Assembly (NCBI GenBank): GCA_902168185.1
Contig: CABHOV010000046.1
Coordinates: 372,001-436,000, forward strand
DNA length: 64,000 nucleotides
Direction of reading: 5' to 3'
Source: an uncultured Bacteroides sp.
GTDB taxonomy: Bacteria > Bacteroidota > Bacteroidia > Cytophagales > Cyclobacteriaceae
In this document: piece by piece, positions 17,079-25,111 of the stretch
Layout: each line of letters starts with the position of its first letter
How positions within the stretch are numbered: position 1 is the stretch's first letter
Translations under genes and position numbers: made by a program
The notes under the pieces: generated by a model
Told to the model about the DNA's origin: nothing
Databases searched by the model: none
Seen by the model: the letters and a program-made list of their open reading frames with translations, nothing else

Positions 17079-18899
17079 CTAGAATATATCAAACACGTGA
17101 TCCCCTAGCATCATGAACAAACAGCCTGCTACTTGCGCAGCCGGAACCGCCAGTAAGTGTCCACCAATTATTTCAGCAGCAATTTCCGGTTTGGTTCCCT
17201 GAGGTACATTGTTTACATTTTGCACAGTAAGATACACGTTCCATTTTCCTTTTTGCTCTGTGGGCGGGATACGGAAAGTCCCCTCAAAACAGCAACGGTT
17301 TGCCTTGGCCCTTCGTGCTACCACATCTTTAAATTTCACATGTGCGGTTTCCAGCCGTTTGTATACATCCGGGCTAAATACTGTGGATTGTTCATTCTCA
17401 ATTTCGGTATCAACGCAATATTTAAGTATCACACCTTCCCCTCCTCCTCCGGTTACCACCACATTTGAAATTCCCTGACCAGCTATATTGATCACTTCTA
17501 TAGCACCAGATGTACCCGAGCTGGTGCCTGTTCCAATGAGCGTTCCGTGATGGTCATACGCTTTTATTTCTATGCGTTGAGATGTAAACGCTGCAACGGT
17601 AATGTGTATACCGGAAGTTGGATTGTGTCTGAAACGCAATCCCCGCTGTCCGATCATCAGCTCACCTTTATTTGTTCCTCCATTAGAGGTTTGCCAGTCA
17701 ACAATAAGCAGGTCGGTTTTATCTATGCTGTAACACAGTAGCCAGTCAAAGTAATGATTGGATGGGAATCTTGTTCCCGGTTTGTGTTTAGCAAAATCAT
17801 AGCAAACAGTTGTTGATTCATTGTTATCAGGCGGGTACCAAGGCATATTTCTAGGACATACTGAAGGATGTAATACCAATGGATACGCTACGGATGGGTT
17901 ACTTTCTGAGATGAGGTGCGCCACCACATGATAGCCGTCACACGGGCGTGGTTGATAGTCCCAGATAGCGGCAGAAATGGCAGCTTGTTCGCCTGGATTG
18001 TATGCTTGTTTGTTGGAGGTAACATACTTACCCAATAGAAACTGTGCATTGATCTGACCCTCTGAAACACTGTGCTCATAGGTATTTACATTTGTGTGCC
18101 GTGTATAGTGCCATTTCACATCCGTTTTGAATGGTGTGCCGGGAATTGGCAGATCGTGGTAAACGGTATCCACCACAATTTTTTCCATTTTTGTTTTTTC
18201 ATTGGATCCGGGTATCGTTGCATCCTGTCCCCTGCGACTTGGATCACGGTAGTCACTTAATGCAGCGGCAAGAGCAGCAGCGGCGGCACCGCCGTACAAT
18301 CCTAATGCTATAGGATCGGGCGATTCCCATTCAAGCAGTGAAGTGAGGATTGGCCCACAGGCCAGAACTTTTGTAACACCTTCCACATGATCACCTGCCC
18401 GCGGTATTCCGGGTTGAATAATGGTATCACCTTCCTCGCCGCCATCGGCCCAAACGTGCCAGTTGGAGAGTGCCATCAAGGCGCCACTATCATTATCTGT
18501 ACACAGCAGTCCGAGGGTACCCCATCCGTTGAACCAGATGATATGATCATCAGCATTGCTGGTTGTCCAGCCACCGTTGAGCGGGTCGGCAATGACATCG
18601 CCTCGGCTCCCCACTGAAGAAGCAAGTTTGTACGGGTTACTCTCCATCACATCTGTTGGTATTCCTTCTATCACATCCGGAATTTTTTTCGTTCCTAATG
18701 TTTTTTGTATGCGTTCGCTGCTGGTTTTCTGATGCACTGTAAAGATGATGCAAACGCCTTTATCTAACTTTCCTTTTGATTTTCCTAATCCCCAACTGAT
18801 ATGTTTGATGTTTGGATCAGTACTGTATTGCGTTCTTAACTTCTGGATAAGATTGTTTAAAAATTCCGGAGTAGGATTCTTAGTTGATTCGGTTTCCAT
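17079..18899 (-). CDS. Split NAL1-type protease, histidine half, with C-terminal beta domains
   Basis: A 606-residue protein without a signal peptide. Residues 33-90 resemble the N-terminal module of NAL1-type trypsin-like proteins (SWGLGKSKGK, IIFTVHQKT, IEGIPTDVME). Residues 126-165 carry the first protease barrel: GTLGLLCTD, the catalytic-type histidine H148 in ALSNWHV, and GDTIIQPG. The aspartate and GDSGS-serine segments that should follow are absent. Instead there is an alanine-rich helix (about 203-214) and 380 residues of beta-rich sequence of unknown type. The missing half occurs at the C-terminus of the gene just upstream (18910-20688). The function of the pair is unknown. Confidence 0.7.
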   Translation of the reverse strand: METESTKNPTPEFLNNLIQKLRTQYSTDPNIKHISWGLGKSKGKLDKGVCIIFTVHQKTSSERIQKTLGTKKIPDVIEGIPTDVMESNPYKLASSVGSRGDVIADPLNGGWTTSNADDHIIWFNGWGTLGLLCTDNDSGALMALSNWHVWADGGEEGDTIIQPGIPRAGDHVEGVTKVLACGPILTSLLEWESPDPIALGLYGGAAAAALAAALSDYRDPSRRGQDATIPGSNEKTKMEKIVVDTVYHDLPIPGTPFKTDVKWHYTRHTNVNTYEHSVSEGQINAQFLLGKYVTSNKQAYNPGEQAAISAAIWDYQPRPCDGYHVVAHLISESNPSVAYPLVLHPSVCPRNMPWYPPDNNESTTVCYDFAKHKPGTRFPSNHYFDWLLCYSIDKTDLLIVDWQTSNGGTNKGELMIGQRGLRFRHNPTSGIHITVAAFTSQRIEIKAYDHHGTLIGTGTSSGTSGAIEVINIAGQGISNVVVTGGGGEGVILKYCVDTEIENEQSTVFSPDVYKRLETAHVKFKDVVARRAKANRCCFEGTFRIPPTEQKGKWNVYLTVQNVNNVPQGTKPEIAAEIIGGHLLAVPAAQVAGCLFMMLGDHVFDIF

Positions 18900-18909
18900 G
18901 GTTTCAGTT

Positions 18910-20688
18910 TTAGAAGGTTACATTTAGAATGCTTTGCACATCTTCAAGAAAAGAGGCGATGGCATGATCGGCACCAGATGTTTCACCACTGTGGTTGAGT
19001 CCCACCGGGCGCAGACTTGCATGATGTACCCAGCAGGACCCTGAGTCACCACTGTTACTTACTTCCATTCCATTTCCAAATGCAGGGTCGGTATCGGTAT
19101 CAATTCCGAGCTGTCCTATTCCCCAAGTTACTTCCGGGTGACCGGAATCATTTGTATTCGTAATGATTCCAAAGGTCAACCCGGTTCTTCCTCCGGATTT
19201 AAAGACACGTAAATTATTGATATCACTGGCAGCTAAAAACGCATCGATCTCTGCTCTTGTCATCACCGGGCCATTCAGCGCGATAACACCACCCAACGTG
19301 GAAACAAATACGGTATTGGGTTCATCCGATCTGGCATCGATCATTTCCCGGAGATTGAGTGCTCTGTCTGTATCCAACCTGCACAGCGCTGCATCGATAT
19401 CATTACCCTGAAAACGATCGAGTGTCCCTATAACCAAATCTTCATCATGATAAGCAATGTCGGCTGCTTCAGTAAGCATACCGGCAAGGAACAGAATAGC
19501 GGCAATGATCAGCAACAACACTTTCCACCAGGGATCATCAAAGGGAATTGGACCATATTGTCCGGCAAACGGTACAGCAGGCTCTATGGTCACTTCATAT
19601 TTTATGGGGAATGCAAAGAAGGGATTGATGCAATACTTACCTGTTTTTACTTCTGTCGGATTACAGCATTTTTCCCAGTCGGGCCCTAATGTAGCTTCCA
19701 TCAATTTATTGATCTCACATACATCGATCTTCTTTCCGCATAAAAGTTCTTTTAGATTTCTTCTCAGCTCTTCCAACGAGTCCTGATTTTTCTTCGTCCT
19801 GCATTTACATTTTTTTCTTGCTTTACGTGCACCTTTCTGATCGTATCCTACCTCTTTTAACTTTAATCGCACAGTTCCTTCTGCAACAGTACAAACCAGT
19901 TCTCCATTTGCACTGTCCACGTGGGATGAACTCACAAAGAATTGTTTTTTGAGTAAGCGCTTTGGATTGAAAGGATCCGGTGTTCCTGCAATATCAAGGT
20001 GAACAAACTCTACATTGTATTTTTTCGGTGACGCCCCAGCTACATTTACTTTAAAATAAACTGTTTTGGATTGTCCGGGTTGTAATCCATTTAAGCTTAT
20101 TCCACGTCCAACTTGAGCCTGACCGAGACGTGAGAGTTCCAAGGAGTTCCAGCTGTCGAGGATGGTAATGCCTTGTGCAGCTAATTCAGCTCGTGAATGA
20201 TTTGAAATATCCAGTGTATGCGTGGCAGTGAATGGTTCTGCCCATACATTCGTAACACGAACACCCATATAATAGGTACCTAAAATAGTATCAAATATCC
20301 CATCGGGCATTTGAAACAAATCGTTAATGCGTACTGCGTAGGGTCTGTAAGGAATATCAAACATACGTCCCTGGAAGAAGGCATCCCACTGAATATCTTC
20401 GTAATCTTCTGTTGGTCTGGGATCTTCAGCCCCGATGACATACTTCAACTCAGCACCGTTTTGTACACGATTAAGCACCTTCATTTTTGAGAGATTCCAG
20501 GTACTCTCGCCAATGTTTTGGTATTCGGCTATTAAGTCCCAGCCATGAATGCCGGTGGCATCATTTATTGAGCCATCAACAGGATCAAATGTGCCATTTC
20601 CGGATTCAGCCCCTGTTATTCTGAATCGATTCTTTAACGTGTGAATCGTCTTTGTGGTAACTAACCGCCAACTACTGAATAATTTCAT
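18910..20688 (-). CDS. Split NAL1-type protease, Asp/Ser half, with N-terminal Ig-like region
   Basis: A 592-residue protein without an obvious signal peptide. Residues about 20-255 are beta-rich and look like CARDB/Ig-type repeats. A basic, cysteine-rich segment follows (KKCKCRTKK; C317, C324, C341, C342, C353), then a hydrophobic helix (388-405). Residues 420-592 match the second half of NAL1-type proteases: D432 in NDIDAALCRLD, KSGGRTGLTFGII, and S549 in SNSGDSGSCWV, with a normal end. No first barrel with a catalytic histidine was found upstream. It lies 24 bp after a small gene and 10 bp before the His-half gene. Confidence 0.7.
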   Translation of the reverse strand: MKLFSSWRLVTTKTIHTLKNRFRITGAESGNGTFDPVDGSINDATGIHGWDLIAEYQNIGESTWNLSKMKVLNRVQNGAELKYVIGAEDPRPTEDYEDIQWDAFFQGRMFDIPYRPYAVRINDLFQMPDGIFDTILGTYYMGVRVTNVWAEPFTATHTLDISNHSRAELAAQGITILDSWNSLELSRLGQAQVGRGISLNGLQPGQSKTVYFKVNVAGASPKKYNVEFVHLDIAGTPDPFNPKRLLKKQFFVSSSHVDSANGELVCTVAEGTVRLKLKEVGYDQKGARKARKKCKCRTKKNQDSLEELRRNLKELLCGKKIDVCEINKLMEATLGPDWEKCCNPTEVKTGKYCINPFFAFPIKYEVTIEPAVPFAGQYGPIPFDDPWWKVLLLIIAAILFLAGMLTEAADIAYHDEDLVIGTLDRFQGNDIDAALCRLDTDRALNLREMIDARSDEPNTVFVSTLGGVIALNGPVMTRAEIDAFLAASDINNLRVFKSGGRTGLTFGIITNTNDSGHPEVTWGIGQLGIDTDTDPAFGNGMEVSNSGDSGSCWVHHASLRPVGLNHSGETSGADHAIASFLEDVQSILNVTF

Positions 20689-20712
20689 GGGATTGTTATT
20701 TAAAATTTATCT

Positions 20713-20910
20713 TCAATTAGTTTCTTTCGTCAGTATAGGCGAGGCACCTCCAGGGAACTCAATACCATGAGGCATTGCACTCAAAAAATCTCTTATTTGA
20801 TTTAATTGATCAACCTTCATTGTAGTTGACTTTTTAAGAGGCAAGCATAATGCGTAATGAAGTTTTACATCAAGTTGGGAGCTTGATGGCGTGATTTTTC
20901 TCTTGACCAT
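20713..20910 (-). CDS. Small protein leading the split-protease operon
   Basis: A protein of 65 residues, basic at the N-terminus (MVKRKITPSS) with a short helical middle (VDQLNQIRDFLSAM) and a Gly/Pro-rich end. No family recognised. It starts the minus-strand operon and is 24 bp from the next start. A regulator or inhibitor of the protease is possible from its position only. Confidence 0.45.
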   Translation of the reverse strand: MVKRKITPSSSQLDVKLHYALCLPLKKSTTMKVDQLNQIRDFLSAMPHGIEFPGGASPILTKETN

Positions 20911-20983
20911 AACTGTATATTTTGTTTGCTCTACTGCTAACTGACATAATAACTTATAACATTACCTTCTGAGAGACAAAAAA

Positions 20984-21032
20984 GCCCACCACATTCCTTA
21001 CCTTATTTTTAAGGTACCGAAAGTGATGGGCT
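20984..21032 (-). terminator. Strong rho-independent terminator (minus strand)
   Basis: On the minus strand AGCCCATCAC pairs with GTGGTGGGCT, and inside it TACCTTA pairs with TAAGGTA. The stem is followed by six T. It lies 74 bp upstream of the small gene at 20713-20910, so it either ends an unseen upstream transcript or acts as an attenuator in the operon leader. Confidence 0.65.
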
Positions 21033-21381
21033 CACTAATTATAGGTGAAATATAGCTCATGCCTATTTCTAGTCCAAATTATCCATGGCATTACATGCTC
21101 ACATAAACAGGGTATATATACCGGTCGCACTTGTGAATAGCGAGGAGTCATTTGCAACAAGTAACTCATAATTTTATTATGCCTGCATCTTTGACTTAAG
21201 CTGTAAATATAGCCGCATACAATAATCACTTGGGAAATATACTTCGACACACATCTATACTAAAATATACTATAATCAAGTTATGGTGCAACCAATAGAA
21301 GTGTTCAAACACTCTTGTTTAGTTAAACTAAGAAACCTTGAAATAGTGAGAGCAATGAACCGAACAGGATTTCTTCGAACC

Positions 21382-21412
21382 AAAAAAAACCGAAATATTT
21401 AAGACTTCGGGC
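21382..21412 (-). terminator. Weak terminator-like hairpin (minus strand)
   Basis: On the minus strand CCGAA and TTCGG pair around an AT-rich loop and are followed by a run of eight T. The stem is short. No gene that it would serve is recognised. Confidence 0.35.
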
Positions 21413-21427
21413 CTTTGATGTTGTGTA

Positions 21428-21447
21428 GTCTGGACGGGACTCAACTA
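21428..21447. repeat. 20-bp repeat, copy 2
   Basis: Identical to 6399-6418. Confidence 0.6.
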
Positions 21448-21603
21448 CTAATTATAAGTTACTATATAACAATTGCTTAAACCACTCCCCTTATCAACAT
21501 TAACCGAATTACTAACCGATAACAATTCGACATCAATTATTACGGAATACATAATATGTATTCATTTTAATTGACTTACAAAGGTAATCTATACATGAGA
21601 TAT

Positions 21604-21750
21604 GTGGCCAGATTATACCCTATCCCTGCAAAACTATTTATAGTCAGGAACTTGTAGGAACAATCTCAATCGGCACACCGTTCAGTTCTCAATTTCTTTG
21701 AATGAATTTGATGCCGGTATCAATCTAAATTCACAAGATATAAACACGGC
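21604..21750. repeat. Dispersed repeat, copy 2
   Basis: A diverged copy of the repeat at 226-427, sharing the GTGGCCAGATT start, the CACCGTTCAGTTCTC block and GATGCCGGT. It lacks the last 60 bp found in copies 1 and 3. Confidence 0.75.
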
Positions 21751-21756
21751 GTAGTG

Positions 21757-21921
21757 ATGATCACTGCGCATCAATCAGGAAACTCGAATTATGAAGAAGC
21801 CGAGTCCATTCCCCGCGAGCTAGTTGTGCAGTTGGTGACGGCTATCGAGCCGATATTTGAAGCCAACGATATATACCCCAACCCAACAGGAGGAAGTTAT
21901 AATACATATGCTATATCGTAG
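21757..21921 (+). pseudogene. Relic with possible T9SS sorting-signal start
   Basis: A 54-residue open frame. The middle reads DIYPNPTGG, the usual opening of a type A sorting domain of type IX secretion, but the frame stops soon after and has no upstream body. It is probably a fragment of a lost secreted protein. Confidence 0.3.
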
Positions 21922-21975
21922 GTTCTTAACGTGCGTGCTATTAAATTTCGTCAGCAACGTGGGGCAAAGACGTAG

Positions 21976-22170
21976 GTATCTACATGCATACGTCTTATAG
22001 CTCGGCGTTACGAGCAACCTATCTGGACAGATATACCTTATGACGAGAATACTAAGTATGTAATTCGCGACAGGACAATAATCGATATAGGAATTCATTC
22101 AGGCATTGTGGCGCCATATAAGAAGATTGCCAAAAATAAAATTGAGAAGAAGTTGAATGTGCATTTTTAA
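21976..22170 (+). pseudogene. C-terminal gene fragment, unknown
   Basis: An open frame of 64 codons without a start codon, ending at a TAA. The translation (YEQPIWTDIPYDEN, VIRDRTIIDIG) has protein-like composition but no recognised family. It is probably the tail of a decayed gene. Confidence 0.3.
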
Positions 22171-22315
22171 AAACCTCCCATGCAGCGGTTCGTTGTGGTT
22201 TGTATTCTTTTGTAACACTAGAGTAATGATTCGTAACCTTTCAGTCTTTAATTACCTGTAATGAAATATATCCGTTTACAAACGCTTACATCGGCAATGA
22301 TGTTCCTATATTGGA

Positions 22316-22987
22316 ATGTTGGCGGCAATACTTTTAAATATGATTTGGATACTTGTAATGTTTTCTATTTGGTTCTACCCAGTGATAACCTTTTATGTTG
22401 TTAAAGGAACAAGAGATAATTTAGGACTAAGAAAAAAAATAGTAGTGACGGTTCTCGGAGTTTCTCTTGCGACCGTTTTTGGGCTACTTACTAGAATATC
22501 GACAACATCACTTGAGTTAGATGCGGTACTTGTAACCAGCCTGTACTTTTCCATTTCACTGGGACTTTGGATCGGTATAGAGCGAAGACAAAAATTAGTT
22601 CGAGTGATTTGTATTGTTTTGAGCGTCCTTATTTTCGGGCTCGGATACCTTTCCGGGACAATTGGAGCATTAGGCGTAGGTTTCATTACTGGTTCGTTTG
22701 AATCGAGCAACGTCATATGGTATGATAACGGAGTTATTTATAAAGAGAAACCTTTAGGGAATGCGTTTTCTGATTTTAGAGGGAAAGAAGTTGAAATATA
22801 TAAAACAATTGGTTGGCTGCCGATAATTGAGTGGAGATTGGCAAATAGAAAATACTTCACAGTGGATACCTACAGATATCCGTTGCAAGTTAAATATTTG
22901 CGTAGTTCAGAAACCTTAATTTTATCGCTACCGGACAGTGTTAAAATTGAAGACAAAACTTGGGTTGATACTTTGAGTGTGGAGTAA
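22316..22987 (+). CDS. Hypothetical membrane protein (cassette-like)
   Basis: A protein of 223 residues with about four hydrophobic helices in the first 130 residues, then a soluble C-terminal part (EVEIYKTIGWLPIIEWRL). No family recognised. It is the first of a series of plus-strand genes separated by attC-like repeats, with one such repeat starting 8 bp after its stop. Confidence 0.55.
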   Translation: MLAAILLNMIWILVMFSIWFYPVITFYVVKGTRDNLGLRKKIVVTVLGVSLATVFGLLTRISTTSLELDAVLVTSLYFSISLGLWIGIERRQKLVRVICIVLSVLIFGLGYLSGTIGALGVGFITGSFESSNVIWYDNGVIYKEKPLGNAFSDFRGKEVEIYKTIGWLPIIEWRLANRKYFTVDTYRYPLQVKYLRSSETLILSLPDSVKIEDKTWVDTLSVE

Positions 22988-22994
22988 AAGTACA

Positions 22995-23130
22995 GCCGCC
23001 AACAAAGTGCATAATCAATGACGGGGTTCAGTGTAAATTTGTAGTTCAGTTTTTCAAAATACGTTTTGTGTCGAGGGACAGTGATGCGCTTCGAACTCCC
23101 GCCACTGTTAGTGGTCATGCTTAAAGACTC
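22995..23130. repeat. attC-like cassette junction 1
   Basis: It starts CCGCCAACAAAGTGCATAATC. Inside, GACGGGGTTC and GAACTCCCGCC form an imperfect stem around a long loop containing CAAAATACGTTTTG, itself a palindrome. The layout, an outer R-box-like CCAAC with an inner inverted repeat directly after a stop codon, resembles the attC sites of integron cassettes. Confidence 0.45.
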
Positions 23131-23147
23131 ATATAACCTTAAACTAG

Positions 23148-23462
23148 GTGCAAAACGATAATGAAATATGTGAACCACCGGACGAATTGGACGGAGCAAA
23201 AGTTATTAAATGGGCTTGGTCAGGAGACAAACCGTTTGGGTTTATGCGGTATCAAGATGATTTGAATGAATCAATTGAAATATATGGACTGGCGATTTGC
23301 CAATATGACGATTCTCAGACGATCTACAGATTTAGTTGTGATAAAGATTGGGAGGTTCAGAACGACTCACCACATGATTCAATTGACGATGCCGAGAGAC
23401 AAATCCCTGACCAATACAAATTGGTCACTGCTAAATGGAGGATAAAGGAGGACAGTGAATGA
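23148..23462 (+). CDS. Hypothetical small acidic protein (cassette-like)
   Basis: A protein of 104 residues starting at GTG. It is acidic, soluble and rich in Trp and Asp (VIKWAWSGDKPFGFMRYQDD). No family recognised. The stop codon is followed within 10 bp by a truncated attC-like sequence that runs into the next gene. Confidence 0.5.
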   Translation: MQNDNEICEPPDELDGAKVIKWAWSGDKPFGFMRYQDDLNESIEIYGLAICQYDDSQTIYRFSCDKDWEVQNDSPHDSIDDAERQIPDQYKLVTAKWRIKEDSE

Positions 23463-23470
23463 CGCACGAA

Positions 23471-23487
23471 CCGCTAACAATGTGTAT
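23471..23487. repeat. Truncated attC-like junction 2
   Basis: CCGCTAACAATGTGTAT matches the left arm of junction 3 (24068-24087) but has no right arm. It sits 8 bp after one stop codon and ends in the next start codon, as if two cassettes had fused. Confidence 0.45.
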
Positions 23488-24061
23488 GACACGACAAGCA
23501 CTTATCATACTGACGATTTTGATATCGGTATTTGGTTGTGACTTTAGCAAACAAGTAAAGGAAAGAGTAGACGATGGAGTAAAAGATGCTAAAGCAGAAA
23601 TGGAGTCTGATATTTCACTTGGCAAGTCAGACTTAGGAAAATCATACAATCAAATGTTACAAAGGTCAGACGACAGTCTTTTATTAATCAAGGTTACTGC
23701 CTTTTATTCAAGTATAATTAAGACATCAAAGTATATTGACAGCTTAAGAGCTGAGATGAATAAACTTGATGACATGGACACAAGGAATGTAGAATTTGTA
23801 AAGGATATGTTTATAAATAATGGGCTTGGTGACAGCGTTTTTAATCAAGTGAGGCAATCATATTCGTTGGCAATAGACATTGCACCTGCTGACACAACAA
23901 AATCAAGGCTTAAGAATGTGAAAGAAACATATTCAGAGGAGACAAAGAAACAATTCTTTGAACTGAATAGCCCTCTCGGAGTAAATATGATTCTATATGG
24001 TATTGAATCAGAATTAATCAAAGACGGGACAAGAAGTTTATCCGGACATTTGGTGAGGTAA
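23486..24061 (+). CDS. Hypothetical lipoprotein (cassette-like)
   Basis: The start is set at ATG 23486 because it gives a clean lipoprotein signal (MTRQALIILTILISVFGC, C18); the same frame is open from 23459, but that would translate the attC-like sequence. The mature part is charged and mostly helical, with a coiled-coil-like segment (SKQVKERVDDGVKDAKAEM). No family recognised. A full attC-like site follows its stop. Confidence 0.55.
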   Translation: MTRQALIILTILISVFGCDFSKQVKERVDDGVKDAKAEMESDISLGKSDLGKSYNQMLQRSDDSLLLIKVTAFYSSIIKTSKYIDSLRAEMNKLDDMDTRNVEFVKDMFINNGLGDSVFNQVRQSYSLAIDIAPADTTKSRLKNVKETYSEETKKQFFELNSPLGVNMILYGIESELIKDGTRSLSGHLVR

Positions 24062-24067
24062 AAACTA

Positions 24068-24148
24068 CCGCTAGCAATGTGTGCGCAATTTAAAATTCAA
24101 CAATTATTTTTAAAAGAAATTTAAACTGCACATACACAAGCGTTAGCA
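24068..24148. repeat. attC-like cassette junction 3 (complete)
   Basis: The left arm CCGCTAGCAATGTGTGCGCA pairs imperfectly with the right arm TGCACATACACAAGCGTTAGC across a 39-bp AT-rich loop. The outer boxes (GCTAGC near the left end, GCGTTAGC near the right) and inner boxes with mismatches are the layout of an integron attC site. It lies 7 bp after a stop codon. Confidence 0.55.
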
Positions 24149-24165
24149 AACATGTTAGATAGAGT

Positions 24166-24627
24166 ATGATCAACTATTACTTTGAAACGAGGGAATTTGG
24201 GATTTCAGATAATGGAATTCATCTACTGAGAAGTCGATTTAACTATGAGACTGTTCACTTTGATCAAGTTGACAGTTTGACAATAGAAAAGGGAAAAGAA
24301 TTAAATAACTGGATAGTGATATTAATCATCGGTCTAGGACTTGTAGGGTTTTCTCTCTACTATTCACTACGACTCTTCAATATCATTGACAATAATGAAG
24401 TAAACGTCATCTACATTGAAGAGATATTGGTTCCGTTAATTCCGTTTATGCTTGGCGGATATTGTCTGTACTCCTCGACTAGAAACGGGACAATTTTGCG
24501 CCTTAAGACAATTAAGAACAAGACTGACAAATTTCCATTAAGGGAACTTGAGAAGGACAATAGAATTGGACAGTTTCAAGATTTTTTGAAGGAAAAGTTG
24601 AATACAAAAATTAGAATTAACGTGTGA
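24166..24627 (+). CDS. Hypothetical two-helix membrane protein (cassette-like)
   Basis: A protein of 153 residues: a soluble N-terminal segment, two hydrophobic helices (about 50-67 and 88-106) and a charged C-terminal segment, the general layout of small PH-like membrane proteins. No family recognised. The gene starts 18 bp after the attC-like junction and is followed 14 bp after its stop by another. Confidence 0.5.
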   Translation: MINYYFETREFGISDNGIHLLRSRFNYETVHFDQVDSLTIEKGKELNNWIVILIIGLGLVGFSLYYSLRLFNIIDNNEVNVIYIEEILVPLIPFMLGGYCLYSSTRNGTILRLKTIKNKTDKFPLRELEKDNRIGQFQDFLKEKLNTKIRINV

Positions 24628-24640
24628 CCAAAACACGTTT

Positions 24641-24690
24641 GCTAACACTGTATGTCATTGCCGATTTAATGTAAACGAGCGGGTGTTGTT
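24641..24690. repeat. attC-like junction 4 (degenerate)
   Basis: GCTAACACTGTATGTCATTGCCG resembles the left arms of the other junctions. The right side (GGGTGTTGTTAACG) gives only a weak match, and a gene fragment follows immediately. Confidence 0.4.
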
Positions 24691-24894
24691 AACGAAATCG
24701 TTATTCTTAGAGAGTATCTACGTGACAAAGGTTTAAAGATCAAGAATTCTAAATATACCGGAGAAGGCAGGATGGTAGTGATGGCCGGAACAAACCGAAA
24801 GCTTTCAACTTATAGTATATACACCGGAATTTCCGATGTTAGACAAAAACAAATCACGATGCGCTCAACGGGCGAAGTCCAGTGGATATGCTAA
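24682..24894 (+). pseudogene. C-terminal gene fragment
   Basis: An open frame without a start that ends at 24894 (LREYLRDKGLKIKNSK, YTGEGRMVVMAG). Composition is protein-like but the family is not recognised. It probably lost its 5' part at the attC-like junction just before it. Confidence 0.35.
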
Positions 24895-25111
24895 CCGTGG
24901 ATTTATGGAAAACTCCGGAAGAGTTTCCCACAAATCCACAGCGGATTATAACTACAACTATAAATGAAATTGTCTAATTTGTGGACGTCCTAAATATGGG
25001 AAGCTTACACAATGACCTTCCGCTATTGCAACGTTGTAAATGTTTTTTTTAGAACAATAACAAAGATTTGATTTTATATTGTGATCTATTTCAAAAATAG
25101 GACAGCAAAAT
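24895..25111. other. Spacer with long hairpin
   Basis: No gene. It holds the hairpin at 24897-24939 and a stretch near 25005-25040 (CACAATGACCTTCCGC, GCAACGTTGT) that could be the right half of another cassette junction. Confidence 0.35.
24897..24939. repeat. Two-part inverted repeat
   Basis: GTGGATTT and AAATCCAC form the outer stem and GGAAAACTC and GAGTTTCC the inner stem, with a CGGAA loop and small internal mismatches. It begins three bases after the gene fragment stop and has no T-run, so it could be an element end or an RNA structure. Confidence 0.5.

Larger units (their letters stand above)
20911..22315. other. Decayed region with relics
   Basis: No intact gene is seen over 1.4 kb. 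It holds two minus-strand terminator-like hairpins (20984-21032 and about 21382-21412), the second copies of the 20-bp repeat (21428-21447) and of the dispersed repeat (21604-21750), and two short coding relics (21757-21921 and 21976-22170). It separates the protease region from the cassette-like region. Confidence 0.55.

Noticed and set aside
17079-20688. The two protease-half genes as one gene broken by a frameshift
   Set aside because: The order is C-half then N-half, each gene has its own complete start and large extra domains, and the 10-bp gap does not restore a colinear protease in any frame.
21035-21250. 71-codon minus-strand frame ending at the terminator at 21032
   Set aside because: The position is suggestive, but the translation has no family features and the upstream sequence is decayed. 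A small RNA is as likely.
21820-22098. 92-codon minus-strand frame
   Set aside because: It is antisense to two plus-strand relics in the decayed region and has no family features.
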